Assembly: GCA_038241115.1 (NCBI GenBank)
Contig: JBBRGA010000116.1
Coordinates: 1-11,283, forward strand
DNA length: 11,283 nt
Source of the DNA: JANYJJ01 sp038241115
Lineage (GTDB): Bacteria > Pseudomonadota > Gammaproteobacteria > Burkholderiales > Burkholderiaceae_C
Reading direction: 5' to 3'
The notes under the pieces were generated by a model, which did no database searches, was not told the DNA's origin, and saw only the letters and a list, made by a program, of their open reading frames with translations. A program made the translations under genes and the position numbers. This document shows, piece by piece, positions 6,542-11,283 of the stretch (position 1 is the stretch's first letter; every line of letters begins with the position of its first letter).

Positions 6542-6673
6542 TCAGCGCGCTGATGAGCCAACGGACAGCGCGCTGACAACAGCCGCACACCGACGCTTGA
6601 TCGAGGTGGCGACCATTGCGCTGAGGGTGACGGTGACAGCGCCAAAAACGGTGCGTACGGTGGTACTCGGCAT
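6542..6673 (-). CDS. Possible small ORF of 43 aa with one hydrophobic segment
   Basis: A 43-codon frame starts at ATG 6673, preceded by GAAGAAAG six bases upstream, a usable Shine-Dalgarno sequence. It ends with TGA only 9 bp before the start of the three-helix membrane protein gene. The translation begins MPSTTVRTVFGAVTVTLSAM. It has one moderately hydrophobic stretch (about 6-25), a basic KRR at 26-28 and a second Ala/Val-rich segment, so a small membrane or leader peptide is conceivable. I recognise no homologue. The spacing to the next gene fits translational coupling. It may equally be a chance frame. Confidence 0.3.
   Translation of the reverse strand: MPSTTVRTVFGAVTVTLSAMVATSIKRRCAAVVSALSVGSSAR
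6543..6576. repeat. Two copies of the palindrome CAGCGCGCTG 23 bp apart
   Basis: The 11-mer CAGCGCGCTGA occurs at 6543-6553 and again at 6566-6576. Each copy contains a perfect 10-bp palindrome, and the first is a 12-bp palindrome TCAGCGCGCTGA (6542-6553). The 23-bp period puts the copies on nearly the same face of the helix. They lie at the end of the small ORF, just upstream of the three-helix protein gene. They could be an operator-like pair, or GC-rich chance. Confidence 0.35.
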
Positions 6674-6794
6674 GCTGCGCTTTCTTCAAACGGCCAGCGG
6701 TGCTGGCTGCTGCAGGCATGTTGGCGGCGACTGCTGCGGTTGGCGCACCGCTGTTCAATAGTGAACGGCAGTCCAGAGCTGTCCGCTCGGTCGG
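6674..6794. other. Gap between the cyclase stop and the small ORF
   Basis: This 121-bp stretch holds a short inverted repeat, GTTCA-ATAG-TGAAC (6753-6766), with no T-run on either side. A minus-strand frame starting TTG at 6758 runs through it into the next gene out of frame, but its translation is not protein-like. I see no clear terminator after the cyclase, so read-through into the downstream genes is possible. Confidence 0.5.
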
Positions 6795-9700
6795 TCAGCC
6801 CGTCGGCGGCAGGCGCCCGTGCGCAGCCACGATGTCGCGCCAGACCCGCTGAGCCTGGATCAGGCGGTCGCGGTCGGCGGCGTCGGTGAGCAGAGCGGCG
6901 TGCGCCTGCACGTCGGCGAACAGCTGCTCCAGCAGAGGCGCGGCGCGCGCGTCATCCAGGGCCACCATCAGCTGCTGACAAGTCCAGCGCACGCCGACTG
7001 TTTCGACAGCCGACCATTCGGCCACATCGCGCTGCAATTGGTCCAACGTCGTGTTCAACCCGGCCAGCGCCACGTCGGCTTGGCCGAGTTCCATGGCGCA
7101 ATGCGCCAGCGTCGACGCCACGCTGCAGGCCTCGAGCGGCTCGTCCAGCGACTGGAACAGCGACCGAGCCACCAAACAGCATTGCAGTGCGGCCTGTGCA
7201 TCGCCCTGATCGAGATGCAGGTTGCCGAGGCACCGCAACGCGATGGCCTCCATGCGTCGGTTGCCGATGGCGCGGTGAATGGTCAGGTTGTTCTCGTGCC
7301 AGCGGATGGCCGCCGCCGCATCGCCCAGCGCCCCGGCGGCAAAGGCCAATCGCAACTGGCCCATGGCGACGTCTTTGGACGAACCGATGGTCAGCGCCAA
7401 GGTGCGCATGCGTTCACCCCAGGCCGCCACCTCGTCCCACCGCCCCAGTTTTTCGGCGAGGTTCGCCAAGTTGTCCATTGCCCCCAGCTGCAAGCGCGGG
7501 GTTCCCAGGGCCTTGCCGCGTGAAAGTACGGCCATCAGCGTGTGTCGGGCCTCTTCCAGGCGGAAAGTGTCCATCGAGACCATGCCCGACAAGATCAACA
7601 ACTGGGCCTCGGTTTCGGCCCGCGCGAATTCGGCCTCGATCTTGCCGGCCCAGGGCAAGCCGATCTCGAGATGCCGGCGGGCGCCGCTCAGGTCTTGCCG
7701 TGCAATGTGCAGCCACGCCAGCTGGCCCTGCGCCATCGCGGCCCACCTCGCGGCACCGCAACATGCGGCCAGTTCGAAGGTCTGGTGGGCCAAGGGCTCG
7801 GATGCCGCGGCATCTCCGCGTCGGTCGGCCAGCAAGGCCATCGCGAACCTCAACCGGGCCTGGCGGTGGTCGTCGGGGTGGCGCTCGAGCAGCGCTGCGA
7901 TCTGCTGGTTGGCCGCATCCTGGGCGGCACGGTCGCCGATGGTGTCGGCGATCTTTTCCAGGTGGTCCCACAAGTCGATGGCGCGCGCGGGTTGGCCGTC
8001 CCCCAACAGAGCCAGCGCACGCCGAAAGTACTCCTGTGCGATGGCATTGGCAAAGCGCCGCTGCGCTTCAGTGCCCGCCTGCTCGAAGCAGTCGATGGCC
8101 AGCGCGGTCTCTCCGGCGCGCTCGGCGTGCTCGCCCGTCATGGCCAGGAACTCGGCGCCACGGCCCTGCGTGCGAGCGGCCAGCCAGCGTGCCGCCGCAC
8201 CGTGGCCGAGTTTGCGTTCGGCCTTCAGCAAGGTGTCGTAAGTGACCTGGTGCAGCAGGTGGTGGTCGAACTGGCGCTCAAGCGTGCCTTCGAAGTCGCT
8301 GCGCTCGTGCTCGCGCACGTAGGCCGTGCGCTGCAGCGCCGGCAAGGCCTGCGGCGCGTTGGCGTCCAGCGCCTGCAAGGCATCGTCCCAGAACACATGG
8401 CCGATCACGCTGGCTTGGCGGGCGGCTGCGCGTTCGGCTGCCGGCAAGGCGTCCAGCCGCGCCTGCAGCAGACCCACCAGCGTGGTGGGCAGGCGCAGGG
8501 TGTCCAGGCGGTTCACGTCCACGGCCCACTGCGCACCATCGGCGGTTGCGCCGGTCGTGATGACGCCGTCGTCGATGAGCCGGCGCACCAGCTCTTCCAT
8601 GTAGTACGGGTTGCCTTCGGCTTGGCCGGTGATGAGCGCCATCAAACGTGGCGGCACGTCAGCCATGCGCTGCAGCAGGGCGCGCACCAGCTCATCGCCT
8701 TGCGCTGTCGCCAGCGGTGTGAGCGTCACCAGCGGTTTCGAGGCGCTGTCCGAAGTACCCCACTCAGGCCGGCGCGCCAGCAGCGCGGGCCGGGTCGTCA
8801 TCACCAGCAGCAGCGGCAACTCGGCCGCGCGCTGCGGCAAGTGGGCCAACAAGTCTTGCAGCAGGTCGAGCGAGCTGTCGTCGAACCAGTGCAGGTCTTC
8901 GACCAGCCACACCAGCAGCGCGTCACCCCGGGTGGCCAGCGCCTGCAGATAGCTGCGAAACGCGGCCAGGGCTTGGTCGCGCAGGGTGCGTGGGTCCAAG
9001 CCTTTCACGTTCGGGCTGTCAGTGAAGTCCAGGCCCGAGAGTTGGCCGATGAGCTGGGCTTGGCGTTCGCCGCGCTCGGTGAAGTACGGGCTCAAACCGT
9101 CGACCACCTTGCGGCGCGCCACCTCGGCGCTGTCGGTGTCGGCAACAAGGCACTGCACGGCCAGCACGCTGCGCAACAGGCCCCAGGGGCGCAGCTGGCT
9201 GTCGGGCTGGGCGCGGATCGTGAGCAGCCGTGCGGGTAACGCATCGTTTGAGAGGGCCGCCTTGAACTCACGCAGCAGACGGCTCTTGCCCAGACCGGCG
9301 TCACCCAGCAGCGTCAGGGCTTGCAGCTGCGTCGTCTGCCGGGCCTGCATGGCGGCTTGCATCAAGCACTGCAACTCGGCAGCACGGCCCACCATCGGCG
9401 TGCTCAAACCCGGCAGCCCGCGTTCGACCGTGGCCTCGCTGCGCTCGCGTGCGGCGCGCACCAGGTAAGACTTCATCGGCGCGTCGACGCCCTTGACCTG
9501 CAGCGGCGGCAGCGGCTCGGCATCGAAGGCGCCCCGCACCAGCACCCAGGTGTCGTCGCTGATACACAGCGCACCCGCCGGCGCAGCCTGTTCCAGCCGC
9601 GCAGCGATGTTCACCGTCAGGCCGCTCAGGCTCTTGTCGTTCTCGACCCCGCCGCCGCGCACCACGTCGCCGGTGTGGATGCCGACGCGGGCGTTGAAGC

Positions 9701-10190
9701 CCGCAAAGCCGTGCAGGCGTTGGACCTCAATGCCACGCCGCGCCGCTTCGGCCAGCAGGGCCAGGCCGCAGTACACGGCGCGCTCGGCGTCGTCTTCGCG
9801 GGTGCCGGCGGTGTCGTGAGCGCCGAAGGCCACCTTCAGGTTGTCGCCGGCATAACGCAGCACTTCGCCGCCGTGCTGCTGGACGAGGGCGGTGAAGGCG
9901 GCCAGCGCGCCGTCCACCGTGGCCTGCACGTCTTCGGGGTCGAGCAGCTGGATCAGCTGCGTGCTGCCGACGATGTCGAGGAACAGCACGCTGACCTGGC
10001 GCAGGCGGCGGGCGGGTTCGACTGGCGTGGGCGGGTCAGTCGGCTCAGGCGGCGCGCTCAGCGCGGCCAGGCGCGCCAGCAAGGGCGCCAGCGCGGCGTC
10101 TACGAGCGCATCGCCCAACGCGGCGCGGCTCGATTGCAGGGTCGCGATGGCGGCTTCCAAGGTTGGTCGAAGGTTCGGCGTGGAGGTCAT
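6795..10190 (-). CDS. Class III nucleotide cyclase - AAA/STAND ATPase - TPR signalling protein
   Basis: This 1131-aa protein probably makes cAMP from ATP under control of its ATPase and TPR parts; it has no membrane helix. The class III catalytic domain spans about 63-245. Metal-binding D72 lies in FLDIVGST and D116 in RYAGDN, and the transition-state residues N194 and R198 lie in VNIAARLE. The position that is Lys in canonical adenylate cyclases is R112, so substrate choice is not certain. The ATPase domain begins at about 266 (VGR), with Walker A G296-DAGLGK-S303 and Walker B WLVEDLHW (428-435). GNPYYMEEL (526-534) and an ASVIG segment near 593 are typical of this ATPase class. Helical TPR-like repeats fill about 680-1120. 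I chose ATG 10190: an in-frame start at 10322 would overlap the toxin gene by 89 bp and add an Arg/Pro-rich, shadow-like extension. The gap to the toxin stop is 43 bp, so co-transcription is likely. Confidence 0.92.
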   Translation of the reverse strand: MTSTPNLRPTLEAAIATLQSSRAALGDALVDAALAPLLARLAALSAPPEPTDPPTPVEPARRLRQVSVLFLDIVGSTQLIQLLDPEDVQATVDGALAAFTALVQQHGGEVLRYAGDNLKVAFGAHDTAGTREDDAERAVYCGLALLAEAARRGIEVQRLHGFAGFNARVGIHTGDVVRGGGVENDKSLSGLTVNIAARLEQAAPAGALCISDDTWVLVRGAFDAEPLPPLQVKGVDAPMKSYLVRAARERSEATVERGLPGLSTPMVGRAAELQCLMQAAMQARQTTQLQALTLLGDAGLGKSRLLREFKAALSNDALPARLLTIRAQPDSQLRPWGLLRSVLAVQCLVADTDSAEVARRKVVDGLSPYFTERGERQAQLIGQLSGLDFTDSPNVKGLDPRTLRDQALAAFRSYLQALATRGDALLVWLVEDLHWFDDSSLDLLQDLLAHLPQRAAELPLLLVMTTRPALLARRPEWGTSDSASKPLVTLTPLATAQGDELVRALLQRMADVPPRLMALITGQAEGNPYYMEELVRRLIDDGVITTGATADGAQWAVDVNRLDTLRLPTTLVGLLQARLDALPAAERAAARQASVIGHVFWDDALQALDANAPQALPALQRTAYVREHERSDFEGTLERQFDHHLLHQVTYDTLLKAERKLGHGAAARWLAARTQGRGAEFLAMTGEHAERAGETALAIDCFEQAGTEAQRRFANAIAQEYFRRALALLGDGQPARAIDLWDHLEKIADTIGDRAAQDAANQQIAALLERHPDDHRQARLRFAMALLADRRGDAAASEPLAHQTFELAACCGAARWAAMAQGQLAWLHIARQDLSGARRHLEIGLPWAGKIEAEFARAETEAQLLILSGMVSMDTFRLEEARHTLMAVLSRGKALGTPRLQLGAMDNLANLAEKLGRWDEVAAWGERMRTLALTIGSSKDVAMGQLRLAFAAGALGDAAAAIRWHENNLTIHRAIGNRRMEAIALRCLGNLHLDQGDAQAALQCCLVARSLFQSLDEPLEACSVASTLAHCAMELGQADVALAGLNTTLDQLQRDVAEWSAVETVGVRWTCQQLMVALDDARAAPLLEQLFADVQAHAALLTDAADRDRLIQAQRVWRDIVAAHGRLPPTG

Positions 10191-10233
10191 CAAGTTCACT
10201 TTGGTGCGGTTGCGGCGCAGACGCGAAAGCCCT

Positions 10234-10551
10234 TCAGGGCGCGAACATGGCCTGCAAGGTCTGCAGCGTGGACGCCAGCGTGGACGGGCGCAGTGCGCCC
10301 AGGCGCTTGACCAGCCGCGCACGGTCCAGTGTGCGTATCTGGTCCAGCACGATCAGGCCCTGCTTGCCCTGGAATGTGAGCGGAACGCGAAAGTGCGCCG
10401 GCCGCGAGCCCGTGGTCATGGGTGCCACGATGACGGTGCGCAAGTGCGCATTCATCTCGCCGGGCGAGATGACGACACACGGCCGTGTCTTCTGAATCTC
10501 ACTGCCCACCGTCGGGTCGAGTTGGGCCAGCCAGATGTCGCCGGCCTTCAT
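10234..10551 (-). CDS. mazF: MazF/PemK-family toxin (endoribonuclease)
   Basis: This 105-aa protein is predicted to cleave mRNA at short single-stranded motifs and to be neutralised by the antitoxin encoded immediately upstream. It starts with GDIWLAQLDPT (4-14). GSEIQKTRPCVVIS (16-29) follows, with R23 matching the catalytic Arg of the family, then IVAPMTT (41-47) with the conserved Thr pair. LDQIRTLD (69-76) is the usual second half of the fold. The length is normal and there is no disruption. ATG 10551 shares one base with the antitoxin stop (TGATG). A GTG three bases earlier (10554) is an alternative start that gives a 4-bp overlap. The symbol names the family; the exact subtype (MazF, PemK or ChpB) is not resolved. 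Confidence 0.93.
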   Translation of the reverse strand: MKAGDIWLAQLDPTVGSEIQKTRPCVVISPGEMNAHLRTVIVAPMTTGSRPAHFRVPLTFQGKQGLIVLDQIRTLDRARLVKRLGALRPSTLASTLQTLQAMFAP

Positions 10552-10799
10552 CACCAGACCAGGTCGTGGTCACCCTCATTGGCCAACTCAGGCCACACGA
10601 GCGAATCAGCGCCGTCTTGCGCCACGCGCTGGGCGTCTTCAGCCCAGCCCTCACGCGGATTGCGCCGGACGGGCCGGATCTCGATCACGCCGTCTCGCAC
10701 CTGCAGGTCGGCCGTGCGTTCCAGCCCGACCTGCGCCAGGATGGGCTTGGGAATGAGCACGCCCTGAGAGTTGCCCATCTTGCGTATCGCGACTTCCAT
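10551..10799 (-). CDS. mazE: MazE/AbrB-type antitoxin
   Basis: This 82-aa protein has an N-terminal SpoVT/AbrB swapped-hairpin DNA-binding domain (about 3-46) with the characteristic IRKMGNSQGVLIPKPIL (5-21). The C-terminal half (50-82) is acidic and Trp-containing, as expected for the flexible segment that wraps around the toxin. The start ATG 10799 is preceded by GGGG 6 bases upstream and, further up, by a plausible promoter. A longer frame reaches back to 11162, but it crosses other coding DNA and is not needed. Together with the toxin it should form an autoregulated toxin-antitoxin operon. Confidence 0.92.
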   Translation of the reverse strand: MEVAIRKMGNSQGVLIPKPILAQVGLERTADLQVRDGVIEIRPVRRNPREGWAEDAQRVAQDGADSLVWPELANEGDHDLVW

Positions 10800-10817
10800 G
10801 CTTTTCCCCAGCTTGTC

Positions 10818-10846
10818 AATGTAAGCACAATGGTAGCACCACGCAA
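10818..10846 (-). promoter_or_regulatory. Probable promoter of the toxin-antitoxin operon
   Basis: Reading the minus strand, TTGCGT (10846-10841) and TACATT (10823-10818) are separated by exactly 17 bases. They match the -35 and -10 consensus at 3 and 4 of 6 positions. Transcription would start about 12-15 bases before the antitoxin ATG. A TTGT...ACAA dyad spans the -10 region and could serve as an AbrB-type operator. This is inferred from spacing and position only. Confidence 0.45.
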
Positions 10847-10861
10847 TGAAGAAGACCTCCA

Positions 10862-10945
10862 TCAGAGTGTGGACGCACCGGCTGGCACGGCCTGCTCCAG
10901 CTGCGCGTAGATGTCGACAATCAGGTCGTTCAGGCTTTTGTCGTT
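10862..10945 (-). pseudogene. Relic of a class III cyclase domain
   Basis: Minus-strand codons from 10945 read NDKSLNDLIVDIYAQ and continue LEQAVPAGASTL to a stop at 10864-10862. This aligns without gaps to residues 184-207 of the complete cyclase, with 17 of the first 24 residues identical. At the DNA level 10874-10945 matches 9570-9641 at 56 of 72 bases. The two catalytic residues are changed (N194 to D, R198 to Q), so the fragment is dead. No start codon or rest of the domain is present on either side. It overlaps the last few codons of the partial TPR gene in another frame. The simplest reading is debris from a duplicated cyclase gene that was largely deleted. Confidence 0.7.
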
Positions 10946-11283
10946 CCAAGCCGCACCGCGTCCAGCGCATCACCGAGTTCTCGCCAGACAGCACCGACGC
11001 GCACAAATTTTTCGCGCGGCACCAGCGCGCTGTAGAGCTGGGCCAGGGCGTCCAGGTTCTGGCTGGCGGTGACGAGCAAGGCGTTGGCCCGAGGGTCTGC
11101 CTGAGCAGCCAACACACGGTGCAGGTAGACAGGGCCGTCGATGACTTCGCCCCACCCGCCATGTTCGGCGACCTCTGCCAGCACGGCTTCGGCTTCGGCC
11201 TTTGCGGCGGGATGCTGGCCCATGGCCTGCAGGGTAGAGGCCACCGCGCTGCGGTAGGTCTGGGCTTCCTCCCGCGCGCTGTA
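10930..11283 (-). CDS. C-terminal end of a TPR protein related to the downstream cyclase/ATPase (5' end outside window)
   Basis: The visible 117 residues form an open frame from the window edge to the stop at 10930; the upstream part is not in the window. The sequence is helical and Ala-rich. VASTLQAMGQ near the edge, LAAQADPRANALL in the middle and VGAVWREL close to the end line up with VASTL (1024-1028), VALDDARAAPLL (1076-1087) and RVWRDI (1115-1120) at the C-terminus of the complete cyclase. It is therefore probably the TPR tail of a paralogue or of another AAA/STAND regulator. A GTG at 11244 could serve as a start, but the TPR-like sequence continues upstream of it, so a partial gene is more likely. 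The last codons lie inside the cyclase relic in a different frame, so the native C-terminus may have been replaced. Confidence 0.7.
   Translation of the reverse strand, partial: YSAREEAQTYRSAVASTLQAMGQHPAAKAEAEAVLAEVAEHGGWGEVIDGPVYLHRVLAAQADPRANALLVTASQNLDALAQLYSALVPREKFVRVGAVWRELGDALDAVRLGTTKA

Noticed and set aside
7542..9239. A 565-codon plus-strand open frame opposite the cyclase gene
   Set aside because: It lies wholly antisense to the cyclase, whose motifs are unmistakable. Its translation is Gln/Arg/Val-rich in the way typical of shadows in GC-rich genes.
10191..10322. A longer N-terminus for the cyclase starting at 10322
   Set aside because: It would overlap the toxin gene by 89 bp, and the added 44 residues are Arg/Pro/Cys-rich shadow sequence. 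ATG 10190 begins a normal-looking N-terminus.
10551..11162. A 203-codon frame that includes the antitoxin with an N-terminal extension
   Set aside because: The extension reads the DNA of the TPR gene and the cyclase relic in another frame. The AbrB-like domain, its promoter and its ribosome-binding site all place the start at 10799.

Overview
The window looks like a chromosomal segment from a GC-rich betaproteobacterium, probably Burkholderiales and perhaps Comamonadaceae-like. This placement rests on base composition, codon choice and gene style only; no rRNA or other phylogenetic marker is present. The dominant theme is second-messenger signalling. Genes that make, break and sense c-di-GMP or cyclic AMP-type nucleotides lie side by side.

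Left part (1-939): the first 20 bases fit the 3' end of a tRNA whose body lies outside the window. A perfect intrinsic terminator follows, and then about 870 bp without an intact gene. That stretch holds a possible broken gene end on the minus strand (about 76-290) and a cluster of nested inverted repeats (590-732). An 11-bp copy of the tRNA 3' end recurs at 927-937, just before the first complete gene, so the stretch could be the decayed remnant of a tRNA-integrated element.

Plus-strand genes (940-6093): a membrane-anchored EAL phosphodiesterase overlaps a membrane-anchored GGDEF diguanylate cyclase by 4 bp (ATGA). Both keep their catalytic motifs, so the pair makes and destroys c-di-GMP from two separate membrane proteins. 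After a 289-bp gap comes a SulP/SLC26-type anion transporter. It carries a cytoplasmic STAS domain and an additional C-terminal cyclic-nucleotide-binding domain.

Minus-strand genes (6158-11283): in transcription order these are the 3' end of a TPR protein resembling the C-terminus of the cyclase downstream; a 72-bp relic of a class III cyclase domain; a complete MazE/MazF-type toxin-antitoxin pair with a plausible promoter; a 1131-aa protein with a class III nucleotide cyclase, an AAA/STAND ATPase and TPR repeats; a possible 43-codon ORF; and a small three-helix membrane protein. The last resembles the membrane part of bacterial cyclic-nucleotide-binding membrane proteins but lacks the nucleotide-binding part.

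A working picture, which is inference: the large cyclase produces a cyclic nucleotide (most likely cAMP) that the convergent SulP transporter could sense through its C-terminal domain. The EAL/GGDEF pair next door adjusts c-di-GMP. The toxin-antitoxin pair sits between two related cyclase/ATPase-type genes, one of them bordered by debris of a further copy, which suggests past duplication and deletion at this point.
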